DNA of 64,000 nucleotides from Falsiroseomonas algicola (lineage in GTDB: Bacteria > Pseudomonadota > Alphaproteobacteria > Acetobacterales > Acetobacteraceae), in the NCBI RefSeq assembly GCF_011040385.1, contig NZ_JAAIKB010000002.1:620001-684000 (forward strand), given 5' to 3'. Under the pieces are notes generated by a model, which saw only the letters and a program-made list of their open reading frames with translations, had not been told where the DNA came from and made no database searches. Positions 23,678-31,535 of this stretch are shown here, piece by piece (positions within the stretch are counted from its first letter, which is position 1; the number at the start of each line of letters is the position of its first letter). A program made the translations under genes and the position numbers.

Positions 23678-25696
23678 TCATCGGGGCGCAAGGCTCGCCT
23701 CCCGCTGCGCGGCGGGGGGCGCGGCGGCGGGGCGCGGGGCCTCCGCGGCGCGGGCGGGTGCGGCGGCGGTCGGCGCGGTCGGGATGGCGCGCGGCTGGGG
23801 TTGCGGGGGCGTCGCGGCAGGCTGGGCCGCCGGCTGCGTCGCGGGGCGCGGTGGCGTGGCCGGAGCCCCCGCGGGCCGCGCCGCCGCGGCCGGGGGGCGC
23901 CCCGGTTGCAGCGGCATGGCGAGGCTGGCCTGGATCTCCGGCACGCGGTCCGTCTCCGGCGCCATGCCAAGGATGGGGGCGACCTGACGCACCACCATGC
24001 CCGCGGCCGGCGCCGCCACCCAGCCCGCGGTGGCGAAGCCGTGGCTCCGGGCGTTGGGCTTCGGCTCGTCCACCATGACGTAAAGCGCATAGCGTGGCGC
24101 GTTCATCGGGAAGGCGCCGACAAAGGCGGTGATGCGCTTGTTCTCCAGGTAACCGCCGCGCGGTCCCGTCTTCTGCGCCGTCCCCGTCTTGCCGCCGACG
24201 AAATAGCCCGGGACATCCGCGCTCTTGCCCGATCCTTCCGTCACCACCAGGCGCATCAGCCGGCGCATGGTGTCGGAGGTGCGTTCGCTGAGCACCCGCG
24301 TGCCTTCGACCGGCACGCCGGGTTCACGAGCGATCAGCGTCGGCGGGCGCAGGATGCCGCCATTCACGATCGCGGAGACGCCGGTGATGACATGCAGCGG
24401 CGTCACGGAAATGCCGTGGCCGAAGCCGATCGTCATGGTGTTGATCTCGCGCCAGCTGTTCGGCGTCGGGATCAGGGGGACGGCGGTTTCCGGCAGCTCG
24501 ATCGGCAGGCGGCTGCCCATGCCCATGCGCACCATGAAGTCGCGGTGCCGCTGCGGGCCAACCGCCGCGGCCATATGGGCGGAGGCCAGGTTAGAGGAGT
24601 AGGCGAGGATTTCCGGCAGGGCGAGCCAGCGATTCTTGCCGCGGTAGTCGTTGATGGTGAAGCGCCCGAAGCGGATGGGTCGCGAAGCGTCGTAGCCGCC
24701 CCACACATTGATCGTCCCAAGTTCCAGCGCCATCGCCGCCGTCAGCAGCTTGAAGGTCGAACCCGGCTCATAGACGCCGACCGTCGTGCGGTTGAAGCGC
24801 GGGTTCTGGCCCTGCTCCTCCCGCGACTGCGGCGTGTTGTCGATACGCACGGGCTCGGACAGGTCGAAGTCGGGCAGGGAGACCATGCCCAGCACTTCGC
24901 CGGTCTGTACATCCATCAGGATGCCGGCGCCGCCGATGCCGTTGAACTCGGTGATCGCGCGCTGGACGGAATCACGCAGCGCCAGCTGCACGCGCACATC
25001 GACGGCCAGGCGAAGCTGATCGCCGCGGCGCAGGCGCAGGCGTTCGTCGAAATACTTCTCGACACCAGCCGTGCCGTTCCCGTCCACATCGACGCCGCCC
25101 AGGATATGCGCGGCCGCGCGGCCCTGCGGATAGACGCGCCGCTCCGCCTGCTGGAAGTAGAGTCCGGGGATGCCGAGCGAATTGACCGCCTGCTGTTCGC
25201 GCGGCGTCAGCGCGCGCGCGACATAGGCGAATTGCCGCTCTCCGGACAGGCGCGCGGTGACGCGCTCCACATCCAGCTGCGGCAGCACCTGCACCAGCCG
25301 ACGCGCGGCTTCCGCTGGATTCTGGATCTCCTGCGGATTGGCATAGAGCGCCGTGACGGGCAGCGAGACCGCCAGGATCTCGCCGTTGCGGTCGGCGATG
25401 GTCCCGCGTCCGGGCAGATGTTCCTGCGGCGCGGTGTCGAACCGGGACATCGCCGCCAGGCGGCGCGGCTCCGCCGGGGAGATCAGCGTGGCATCGGCCA
25501 GGCGGAAGCCCACCACGGCGAAAAGCAGGCCGAAGCCGCTCGCGGCGACGACCAGCCGCCGACGGGACCGCTCCAGCACCGCGCGGCGGGCGAGCTCCGG
25601 CCGCGGCACGCGGACGAGGTCGGTGCGCGGTGGCGCATCGCGGCCGATGGTGCGGCCGATCGGCGCGGCATCCGGGGCGGGGGGGAGCGGGTTCAT
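23678..25696 (-). CDS. ftsI: Penicillin-binding protein FtsI (PBP3), septal transpeptidase
   Basis: A 672-residue class B PBP. It has a short basic cytoplasmic N-terminus, a membrane segment (about 47-66), the N-terminal pedestal domain and a transpeptidase domain. The active-site tetrad STFK (Ser313, Lys316), then SSN near 368 and KTGTAQ near 505, are all present, so it should be catalytically active. The last 85 or so residues (from about 587) are a low-complexity Pro/Ala/Arg tail not found in well-studied PBP3s. It starts 7 bases after ftsL ends. Confidence 0.95.
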   Translation of the reverse strand: MNPLPPAPDAAPIGRTIGRDAPPRTDLVRVPRPELARRAVLERSRRRLVVAASGFGLLFAVVGFRLADATLISPAEPRRLAAMSRFDTAPQEHLPGRGTIADRNGEILAVSLPVTALYANPQEIQNPAEAARRLVQVLPQLDVERVTARLSGERQFAYVARALTPREQQAVNSLGIPGLYFQQAERRVYPQGRAAAHILGGVDVDGNGTAGVEKYFDERLRLRRGDQLRLAVDVRVQLALRDSVQRAITEFNGIGGAGILMDVQTGEVLGMVSLPDFDLSEPVRIDNTPQSREEQGQNPRFNRTTVGVYEPGSTFKLLTAAMALELGTINVWGGYDASRPIRFGRFTINDYRGKNRWLALPEILAYSSNLASAHMAAAVGPQRHRDFMVRMGMGSRLPIELPETAVPLIPTPNSWREINTMTIGFGHGISVTPLHVITGVSAIVNGGILRPPTLIAREPGVPVEGTRVLSERTSDTMRRLMRLVVTEGSGKSADVPGYFVGGKTGTAQKTGPRGGYLENKRITAFVGAFPMNAPRYALYVMVDEPKPNARSHGFATAGWVAAPAAGMVVRQVAPILGMAPETDRVPEIQASLAMPLQPGRPPAAAARPAGAPATPPRPATQPAAQPAATPPQPQPRAIPTAPTAAAPARAAEAPRPAAAPPAAQREASLAPR

Positions 25697-25703
25697 GCGC
25701 CGG

Positions 25704-26600
25704 TCAGCGCGGCTGCGGAGGCGCGAGGCCGCCGAGCGTGGCGGCGGAGGCCGAGCCGAAAGGCACGGGCGGGGCCAGTGCCGGGCGACCGAGGCTGGAG
25801 CCGCCGCCGAGCGCGGAGACGAAGGTCGGCGGCGCCGGCGCTGGCGCCGGCGCGGGCGGCGGTGCCGAACGCGCCACGCGCACAGGCTCGGCCTGCACCG
25901 GGGCAGGGGCAGCGGGTCGCGGCTGCGCGACCGGGGTGGCGACCGGCGCGGCGGTCGCCTGGCGGATCACGCCCGGCGTCAACTGCGCCAGGGTGGGTGA
26001 GGGTGCGCGCGGCGCCACGTCCCGCAGCGGTGCCGGGCGCGGCGGCGCGGGCGGCGGCACCGCCGTCTGCGTCGCGCGCTGGGCGGCGACCGTCGCGGCC
26101 AGCGCCTGCAGCGCCGGCGCTTCGGGTGCGCGCGGGTCGGCGGCCGGCGCGGGGCGGGACGGTGTCGGGGCAGGTGCCGCCGCCGGCTGCGGGCGCGCCG
26201 CCGGGGCGGCGGGCGGTGCCGGCGCCGGCACCTGCGCGGCGGCCACCATCACGTTGCCGGCCTGGCGCGGCGCTTCCGGCGGCGCGAAGAGGTTGGGCGG
26301 GCCGGCGAAGGCCACGGCCTGCGGCAGGCGGCGCTCCATCTCCGTCGCGCGCGCGAATTGCGTCGGCTGCATCGGCTCCAGCGGCAGATGCCGCGTGGCG
26401 ACCTGCCGGAGCCGGTCGGGCTCGTTCAGCAGGGCCCATTCGGCGCGCAGGATGGAGATGCGGTCGCGCATCTGTTCGGTCTGCCGGCGCACGTCCCGCA
26501 ATTCGCGGTCATAGGTCGCGACGTGATGCTTCACCTGGTACAGCCAGGCGCCGGCGCCCGCGAAGGCCACGAAGCAGACGATGGTGAAGGGCCGGATCAT
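25704..26600 (-). CDS. ftsL: Cell division protein FtsL with long proline/alanine-rich C-terminal extension
   Basis: The first 90 or so residues are a normal FtsL: one membrane segment (about 4-21), then a heptad-rich periplasmic helix ([20 protein letters not shown] and onward, about 27-62) ending in the [11 protein letters not shown] motif. FtsL joins FtsQ and FtsB to activate FtsWI. Here the protein continues to 298 residues, against the usual 90-150, with some 190 residues dominated by Pro and Ala. Identity rests on the N-terminal part and on position between rsmH and ftsI. The start overlaps the rsmH stop (ATGA). Confidence 0.88.
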   Translation of the reverse strand: MIRPFTIVCFVAFAGAGAWLYQVKHHVATYDRELRDVRRQTEQMRDRISILRAEWALLNEPDRLRQVATRHLPLEPMQPTQFARATEMERRLPQAVAFAGPPNLFAPPEAPRQAGNVMVAAAQVPAPAPPAAPAARPQPAAAPAPTPSRPAPAADPRAPEAPALQALAATVAAQRATQTAVPPPAPPRPAPLRDVAPRAPSPTLAQLTPGVIRQATAAPVATPVAQPRPAAPAPVQAEPVRVARSAPPPAPAPAPAPPTFVSALGGGSSLGRPALAPPVPFGSASAATLGGLAPPQPR

Positions 26601-27544
26601 GACGGCAACCCCTGCGGCGTGACGCGGCGTTCGATGGCGCGCAGGCGCGCGGAACGCGCCCGGCTGTTGCTGGCAGTCTCTTCATCCCCGGGCCGCAGCG
26701 CGCGCTGCGTCAGCAGGGTGAAATCAGCTTCCCCGCGCGGCAGCAGGGAGGCAGGGTCATGGCGGGAGGCATGGCCCCCGCGCCCGGCGGCGGCGACCAT
26801 GGCGCGCTTCACCAGCCGGTCTTCCAGCGAGTGGAAGGCGACGACGACCAGCCGGCCGCCCGGCGCCAGCAGGCGCATGGCCTGCTCCAGCCCGCGCTCG
26901 ATCTCGCCCAACTCGTCATTCACCGCGATGCGCAGCGCCTGGAAGGACCGCGTCGCGCCATCGATGCCGGAGGGGTCGCGCGGCACCGAAGCGCGCACGA
27001 TCTCCGCCAGCCGCGCCGTCGTCACGATGGGTTCCGCGGCGCGCTCCCGCACGATGGAGCGGGCAACGCGGCGCGCATGCCGCTCCTCCCCGAACTCGGC
27101 GATGATGGAAGACAGTTCGCGCTCCCCCAGCGTGTTCACCAGGTCGGCTGCCGAGGGGCCGCTGCGGTCCATCCGCATGTCGAGCGGACCATCCGCGCGG
27201 AAGGAGAAGCCGCGCTCCGCCTGGTCGATCTGGAAGGAGGAGACGCCGAGATCCATCACGACGCCATCGAGGGACTCGATGCCGCGTTCGGTGAGGGCAT
27301 CAAGCATGTCGCCGAATCGCGCATGCACCAGATGCAACCGCGCAGGATACGACGCGGCCATCGCCGCGCCACGCGCAATCGCATCGGGGTCGCGGTCCAG
27401 CGCCCACAAGGTGCAGTCGGCAGCATCAAGAATCGCACGCGCATAGCCGCCGCCACCGAAGGTGGCGTCGAGGTACCGGGCACCGGCGCGGGGCTGCAGA
27501 GTCGCCAGCACTTCCTCCAGCATGACGGGAACGTGGCCCGTCAT
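26597..27544 (-). CDS. rsmH: 16S rRNA (cytosine(1402)-N(4))-methyltransferase
   Basis: A 315-residue SAM-dependent methyltransferase (MraW). N-terminal [10 protein letters not shown] and the SAM loop [15 protein letters not shown] near residues 25-39 are diagnostic. The [10 protein letters not shown] and [14 protein letters not shown] motifs follow at about 100 and 230. It modifies C1402 in the ribosomal decoding centre. It overlaps mraZ and ftsL by 4 bases each, as is usual at the head of dcw clusters. Confidence 0.97.
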   Translation of the reverse strand: MTGHVPVMLEEVLATLQPRAGARYLDATFGGGGYARAILDAADCTLWALDRDPDAIARGAAMAASYPARLHLVHARFGDMLDALTERGIESLDGVVMDLGVSSFQIDQAERGFSFRADGPLDMRMDRSGPSAADLVNTLGERELSSIIAEFGEERHARRVARSIVRERAAEPIVTTARLAEIVRASVPRDPSGIDGATRSFQALRIAVNDELGEIERGLEQAMRLLAPGGRLVVVAFHSLEDRLVKRAMVAAAGRGGHASRHDPASLLPRGEADFTLLTQRALRPGDEETASNSRARSARLRAIERRVTPQGLPS

Positions 27545-28017
27545 GGCACGCTCTTCGGATTCGTGTTGAGAGGCATCGCGGCAATCGTGAGCCGACGTTC
27601 GCGCACCAGCTTCTTCGCGGCGGCGACATGCGCCCGCGCCGCTTCGGCGTCCCAGATCTCGAAACGATCGCCCTTGCCGAGGAAGGCGATCTCGCCCTTC
27701 AGCCCGACCTCCTCCACCATCTCATCCGGCAGGACGAGGCGGCCTTCGCCATCGATGCGCAGCGCCATGCTGTCGGCGATGATGCCGGCTTCCAGCGCCT
27801 CCCGGTCCTCCGAGAAATGCTCAAGGCTCAGGATGCTGTCGAGCATGTGCTGGAACACGGTACGGCTGCGGGCCTCGATGCAGGGATGTTGATGGGAAAC
27901 CCGGAAGACGAGCTGGTTCGTGGCGGCAGCTTCCAGTTCGGCGCGGAAGGGCGCGGGCACGGAAATGCGGCCCTTGGCGTCCCGCTTTCCGAAATGCGTG
28001 CCCACGAACTGGGTCAT
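27541..28017 (-). CDS. mraZ: Transcriptional regulator MraZ
   Basis: A 158-residue protein with two SpoVT/AbrB-like swapped-hairpin domains. The first starts at the N-terminus ([15 protein letters not shown], about 11-25) and the second carries [15 protein letters not shown] (about 88-102). MraZ forms a ring that binds direct repeats upstream of its own operon and represses or tunes the division cluster. It is the first gene of the dcw run, and a matching repeat array lies 139-183 bases upstream (28156-28200). Confidence 0.95.
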   Translation of the reverse strand: MTQFVGTHFGKRDAKGRISVPAPFRAELEAAATNQLVFRVSHQHPCIEARSRTVFQHMLDSILSLEHFSEDREALEAGIIADSMALRIDGEGRLVLPDEMVEEVGLKGEIAFLGKGDRFEIWDAEAARAHVAAAKKLVRERRLTIAAMPLNTNPKSVP

Positions 28018-28040
28018 CGCGCTATGCTGCTGCCCCCATC

Positions 28041-28100
28041 GACAGCCCTTGGGCTATCGTCCCCCGCTCAGCGGCCGGTGAGGCCCCCCGACCTCACCGG
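28041..28100 (-). other. Two hairpins in the mraZ leader
   Basis: Within the untranslated region before mraZ, CCGGTGAGG (28075-28083) is exactly complementary to CCTCACCGG (28092-28100). In addition, GACAGCCC (28041-28048) pairs with GGGCTATC (28051-28058), with one G-U pair on the transcript. Neither is followed by a U-run in the mraZ direction, so they are leader structures rather than obvious terminators. Function unknown. Confidence 0.4.
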
Positions 28101-28155
28101 CTCGCCCGACCATCCCCCTTGAGACCCAAAATGCCCCCCCGAGCCGGGTCCCTCA

Positions 28156-28200
28156 CGGGATGGCTTGGGATAGCATGGGATTTGGCGGGACGACAAGGGG
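28156..28200 (-). promoter_or_regulatory. MraZ box array: five GGG repeats at exact 10-bp spacing
   Basis: On the plus strand CGGGA, TGGGA, TGGGA, CGGGA and AGGGG start at 28156, 28166, 28176, 28186 and 28196. Each 5-base unit is separated by 5 bases. This matches the described MraZ target in other bacteria (TGGGN units with 5-base spacers). A possible -35 (TTGTCG, 28196-28191) and -10 (TATCCC, 28172-28167) for mraZ on the minus strand overlap the array, which would suit autorepression; the promoter boxes are weak matches. Confidence 0.75.
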
Positions 28201-28280
28201 AAATACCGTTAGCGAACCCTAAACGAGGGAGCGAAAAGTAAGCATTTCCAGCACTCTATCCTCCAGTTCTAGGACATAGC

Positions 28281-28315
28281 GAGAGAAGAAAAATGCAATG
28301 CAGTATACATTGCAT
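28281..28315 (-). terminator. Rho-independent terminator of rnpB
   Basis: Read on the minus strand, ATGCAATG (28315-28308) and CATTGCAT (28300-28293) form a perfect 8-bp stem with a 7-base loop. A T-rich run follows directly (five T, then CTTCTCTC). It lies about 60 bases after the mature RNase P RNA end. The stem is AT-rich for this genome but the layout is classical. Confidence 0.7.
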
Positions 28316-28341
28316 CTATTCCTTCTTTGTTCCTTCGCCGT

Positions 28342-28362
28342 TCATCCACAGCCTGTGCATAA
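28342..28362. other. Inverted pair of DnaA-box-like 9-mers
   Basis: TGTGCATAA at 28354-28362 is the complement of TTATGCACA, a full match to the TTATNCACA consensus. TCATCCACA at 28342-28350 on the opposite strand has one mismatch. They lie 3 bases apart between the RNase P RNA end and its terminator. No other origin feature is nearby, so this may be chance. Confidence 0.25.
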
Positions 28363-28374
28363 CGGGGAAGACGT

Positions 28375-28793
28375 GGTGCCGGGCGGCCTGTAAGCCGGGT
28401 TCTGTCCCCGCCCGAAAGCGATGGACGACCATTCCTCTGGAGCCTGTGTCGCCACAGGCTTCTCGCGGCCAACCCGGGCGGCGGGGCGGGAACGCCCCTG
28501 CATCCGCGCCACGGGGCGAACCCCGCGCCGCACTGCCGGCCACCCCTATTCGGCCTTGCTCCCGGTGGGGTTTACCATGCCACCCACGTTGCCGTGGATG
28601 CGGTGGGCTCTTACCCCACCCTTTCACCCTTGCCTCGGGGTGCTTCCACGCCGAGGCGGTTTGCTTTCTGTGGCACTGTCCCTGGGGTTTGACCCCCGCC
28701 GGTCGTTGACCGGCACCGTATTCCCGTGGAGCCCGGACTTTCCTCCAGCCTTGGATCACTCCAGGGCCAGCGGTCGCCCAGCCACCCGGCACC
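28375..28793 (-). ncRNA. rnpB: RNase P RNA (bacterial type A)
   Basis: The catalytic RNA of RNase P, which cleaves tRNA 5' leaders. The ends pair as helix P1: GGTGCCGGGTGGC at the 5' end (28793 downward) with GCCGCCCGGCACC at the 3' end. The conserved 5' core GGAGGAAAGTCCGGGCTCC and the 3' core with CAGAACCCGGCTTACAG (containing the P4-side strand) are both present, as is the AGGGTGAAAGGGT and GGTAAGAGC-type segment in the middle. At about 419 nt it has the expected length. Ends are inferred from P1 pairing. It is transcribed from its own promoter (28800-28828). Confidence 0.95.
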
Positions 28794-28799
28794 GCCCCC

Positions 28800-28828
28800 C
28801 ACATCGCGCCCCTGCGCGCCGCGGTCAA
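28800..28828 (-). promoter_or_regulatory. Promoter of rnpB
   Basis: On the minus strand a -35 TTGACC (28828-28823) and a -10 GATGTG (28805-28800) are 17 bases apart. The -10 ends 6 bases before the inferred RNA start at 28793. The -35 overlaps the stop codon of the upstream nucleotidyltransferase gene. The -35 is a good match and the -10 a weak one; the spacing is what convinces. Confidence 0.55.
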
Positions 28829-29373
28829 TCGTCTTTCAGCCCGACAATGCGCAAGGCCGCCCAGCGGATGCGCCATCCCTTCGCGCGGAGCCGGTCTCGC
28901 ACCACGCCTGGCCGCGCCGCATGCGCCGGCCCGGGGCGGACCACCATCGCCATCAGGTCATCCAGCCCAAGTGGCGCCAGCACCTCCACGCGCCCGGCGA
29001 CGAGGCGTGCCGCGACGGCCGTCGCCGTTTCCGGCCAATGCGCCAGCGCGTCGGCAACGTCGCGGTAGGCGCCATGGCCGTTCGCCGCCGCCATGCCGCG
29101 CTGATGGGTGACCGACCAGGGCAGGCCGGGCCGCGCCCCGCGCAGCGCGTCCTCGAACGCCGTGTCGCTCGACGAATCGTCCCAGTGCACGACGTCGATG
29201 TCGGCGAGTCCGGCGGTGGAGGTTGTGACGCCGCTCAGCGTGTCCCACACCGCGTTGCGCACGAAGCCTGCGCCGATCCAGGCATGGCGCGGTCCGGCCA
29301 GGGCCAGCGCCTGGAGGGCATCGCGATGCGTCCGGCTCGCCTCCAGGATCGCGGCGATGCGCGCCGCGCTCAT
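28825..29373 (-). CDS. Nucleotidyltransferase-fold family protein (DUF925 / NTP_transf_6 type)
   Basis: A 182-residue protein. The pattern AGFVRNAVWDTLSG (about 34-47), ADIDVVHWDD (about 56-65) and the C-terminal YRDVADALAHWPETATAVAARL match the conserved blocks of a family annotated only as nucleotidyltransferase-like. The Asp-x-Asp in DID would be the metal-binding pair. Substrate and role are unknown. The ATG at 29373 overlaps the amidase stop by 4 bases (ATGA), so the two are probably cotranslated. Confidence 0.75.
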   Translation of the reverse strand: MSAARIAAILEASRTHRDALQALALAGPRHAWIGAGFVRNAVWDTLSGVTTSTAGLADIDVVHWDDSSSDTAFEDALRGARPGLPWSVTHQRGMAAANGHGAYRDVADALAHWPETATAVAARLVAGRVEVLAPLGLDDLMAMVVRPGPAHAARPGVVRDRLRAKGWRIRWAALRIVGLKDD

Positions 29374-30044
29374 GCCGCGGCGGCAGCCACCACGCGCAGG
29401 CGCTTCAGCGTGCCGGCATCGAGCAGCCCGTCCACCCGCGTCGGGCGCCAATGCCGCTGGAAGGCGCGCAGCAGGACGGGCAGCGGCAGGTCCGTCCGGT
29501 ATCCGATCATGCTGAGCAGATCGAGCGCATCGCCGTTAACGTTCGGCGCGGCGTTCTTCGGCCAGAGCCCGACGCCATTCGCCGCCAGCCCTTCCCAGTC
29601 GAACAACTCGCCCGGATCCTCCTTCCGGTCAGGCGCGACGTCGGAATGCGCGACCACGTCGCGCGGCGCGATGGGATGACGGGAGAGGATGTCGAGGCAG
29701 AGATCGCAGACCGCCGCCATCTGAAGCGCGGGGAAGGGGCGGTAGCCGAATTCGTGGCCAGGATTGACGATCTCGATCCCGATGCTGCGGCCATTCAGCC
29801 CGCTGGCACCCCGCCAGTGGGAGATACCGGCATGCCAGGCGCGCCGCTCCTCCTCCACCAGCCGGAAGACGGTGCCGTCCTCCTCCACCACATAATGGGA
29901 GGAGACGGCGGCGAGGGGATCGCGCAGCCGGTCGATCGCCGCCTGGCCGCTCTGCATGCCGGTGTAGTGCAGAACCAGCATGTCGATCGCCTGGCTGGCC
30001 GGGCGGTCATCCTGGTTCGGGCTGGGCAGGTCGCGGATCCGCAC
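29370..30044 (-). CDS. N-acetylmuramoyl-L-alanine amidase, AmpD/AmiD-like
   Basis: A 224-residue Amidase_2 protein. It has the N-terminal SPN.DDRP and LVLHYTGM with the zinc ligand His26. WHAGISHWRG, IGIEIVNPG and VAHSDVAPDRKEDPG follow, the last carrying the second His and the Asp ligand. A peptidoglycan-binding-like helical module occupies the last 60 or so residues. No signal peptide is present, which points to cytoplasmic anhydro-muropeptide recycling (AmpD-type) rather than an outer-membrane AmiD. The start is a GTG at 30044, 2 bases after the upstream J-domain gene. Confidence 0.87.
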   Translation of the reverse strand: MRIRDLPSPNQDDRPASQAIDMLVLHYTGMQSGQAAIDRLRDPLAAVSSHYVVEEDGTVFRLVEEERRAWHAGISHWRGASGLNGRSIGIEIVNPGHEFGYRPFPALQMAAVCDLCLDILSRHPIAPRDVVAHSDVAPDRKEDPGELFDWEGLAANGVGLWPKNAAPNVNGDALDLLSMIGYRTDLPLPVLLRAFQRHWRPTRVDGLLDAGTLKRLRVVAAAAA

Positions 30045-30046
30045 GA

Positions 30047-30820
30047 CTACAGCCCGCGCTGGCGCTTGATCTTGTCCCAGGCGGCGTTGATCTCCGCCAC
30101 CTTGCGCGTGGCGCGATCGACGAATTCCGGCGGCACGCCGCGCGCCGCCAGGCCGTCCGGGTGGTTCTCCCGCATCAGCTTGCGCCAGGCTTGGCGCACC
30201 TCCTCATCCGTGGCGGCCGGTGTCAGGCCGAGCACGCCATAGGCGTCCTTGTCCTCCGTCGCGCGCTGCGCCGCCCCGCCCGGCGCGCCGCCCCCCTTGG
30301 CGCGGTCCCAGGCCCCATGGTCCAGCCCGAAGCGGAGGTGCACGCCCTGCAGCACCGGCAACTCGCCCTTCGTCAGGGGGCCGTCGGCGCGGGCGATGTA
30401 GAACAGGGCGGTCAGCACGTCCTCCAGCAGCGCGCGGTTGTCGGCGAAGGCCTCTCCCATCCGCTCGGCGAAGGGCTCCCAGCCCTCGGCATCCTTGCGC
30501 GCCTCGTCGAACATCTGCGCGACCTCCCGCAGGTTCTCGGGCGGGATGCGGAACATGGCCTTGAAGGCGTCGATCTCCTCCCGCTTCACCGGGCCATCGG
30601 CCTTGGCGAGCTTGGCCGAGAGCACGATGACGGAGATGGCGAAGAGCGTTTCCTTGTTGCCGAGGAACGCCGCGAGGTCCGCCGCCCCCGGCCCGATCTG
30701 CCGCCCCGGCATGACGCCATTGTCGGCCGCATGGCCCAGCGCCGCGCCGACCACGGCGCCGAGCGGCCCGCCGGTGACGAAGCCGGCCACGCCGCCGATG
30801 AGTTTGCCCCAGATGCTCAA
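30047..30820 (-). CDS. TerB / J-domain (DjlA-like) protein
   Basis: A 257-residue protein. It has an N-terminal glycine-rich hydrophobic stretch (about 5-35, GGVAGFVTGGPLGAVVGAALG), then a TerB-like helical domain (about 65-175, with AKADGPVKREEIDAF and ARADGPLTKGEL). A C-terminal J-domain (about 195-257) carries the HPD tripeptide in ENHPDGL, needed to stimulate a DnaK partner. The start is a TTG at 30820, chosen because it gives the typical SIWGK N-terminus and has a GAGG ribosome site 5 bases upstream; the frame is open further upstream but without family-like sequence. Confidence 0.83.
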   Translation of the reverse strand: MSIWGKLIGGVAGFVTGGPLGAVVGAALGHAADNGVMPGRQIGPGAADLAAFLGNKETLFAISVIVLSAKLAKADGPVKREEIDAFKAMFRIPPENLREVAQMFDEARKDAEGWEPFAERMGEAFADNRALLEDVLTALFYIARADGPLTKGELPVLQGVHLRFGLDHGAWDRAKGGGAPGGAAQRATEDKDAYGVLGLTPAATDEEVRQAWRKLMRENHPDGLAARGVPPEFVDRATRKVAEINAAWDKIKRQRGL

Positions 30821-30881
30821 GCCGGCCTCGATGATCGCTCCCGCGGTCCTAGCACGGTCGTCCGGCGCGCCACAGGGCCTG

Positions 30882-31406
30882 TCAGAGAGTTGCTGCCGCC
30901 CGGGCCGCCTGGTCGTAGTAGCCGGACAGCGCGCGCAGCAGTTGCGCGACGCTGGACAATTGCTCCTCCGACGGTCCGGAGGCCCGCAGCGGCTCCGCCA
31001 GCAGGCGCTCCCGCACCCCCGCATAGGCCGCGCAGAGCGCGGCGCCGGCTTCCGTCGCGCTCACCACCTTCTCCTTGCCCGCCCGGCCCGTCGTCACCAG
31101 CCCGGCTTCCTCCAGCTTGCGGATGGCATAGGTCGCGACATGCGTGTCCTCGATGTCCAGCACCAGCAGGATATCGGCCAGGCGCTTCGGCCGGTCGCGG
31201 TGGCGGACGGTGTGCAGGATGAGGATCTCGGTCGGCGACATCCCGGGCCGCCCGGCCGCCGCCATGCAGCGGACCATCCAGCGCGCGAAGCCATGGCCCG
31301 CCAGGATCAGGCCGAATTCCACTTCCGACAGGCCCGGCGAGGCACCCGCCGCGAGATGGGCGGAGGAGACCACCGGGGCTGCATCCCCGCGTCGCGACGG
31401 CGCCAT
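30882..31406 (-). CDS. MarR-like winged-helix transcriptional regulator
   Basis: A 174-residue predicted regulator. The central part (about 57-125) reads as a winged helix-turn-helix: MSPTEILILHTVRHRDRP, then RLADILLVLDIEDTHVATY as the recognition region, then IRKLEEAGLVTTGRAGKEK as the wing. The C-terminal 45 residues are helical and probably mediate dimerisation. It is divergent from the hydantoinase gene, and a 26-bp palindrome 30 bases before its start is a plausible operator for both. A ribosome site (GGGGAGA) precedes the ATG. Effector unknown. Confidence 0.75.
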   Translation of the reverse strand: MAPSRRGDAAPVVSSAHLAAGASPGLSEVEFGLILAGHGFARWMVRCMAAAGRPGMSPTEILILHTVRHRDRPKRLADILLVLDIEDTHVATYAIRKLEEAGLVTTGRAGKEKVVSATEAGAALCAAYAGVRERLLAEPLRASGPSEEQLSSVAQLLRALSGYYDQAARAAATL

Positions 31407-31435
31407 GGAAGGGTCTCCCCGGTTGCGGAATAACG

Positions 31436-31461
31436 TTGACGATTTATCGACAAATTGTCAA
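31436..31461. promoter_or_regulatory. 26-bp palindrome, likely operator for the divergent regulator and hydantoinase genes
   Basis: The site begins TTGACGATTT and ends AAATTGTCAA around a TCGA centre. Of 13 base pairs across the dyad, 11 are symmetrical. It lies in the 129-base gap between the MarR-like gene and the hydantoinase gene and is much more AT-rich than its surroundings. Both arms also contain TTGAC -35-like boxes, one on each strand, so binding would block transcription in both directions. Confidence 0.65.
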
Positions 31462-31535
31462 TGAAGCCGCGTATCGCCCCGCTGGCCTTGCGCGGCCGCT
31501 GCCGGGGTGTGATCAACGGCCAAAGGGGATGCGTG

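Noticed and set aside
23063-26587. Plus-strand open frame of 1174 codons opposite ftsL, ftsI and murE
   Set aside because: Antisense shadow running across three conserved division genes; Arg/Ala/Gly-rich and without domain features.
28293-28709. Open reading frame of 138 codons on the plus strand across the RNase P RNA gene
   Set aside because: It is antisense to rnpB, has no ribosome site, and its sequence simply translates conserved RNA helices. A classic spurious call.
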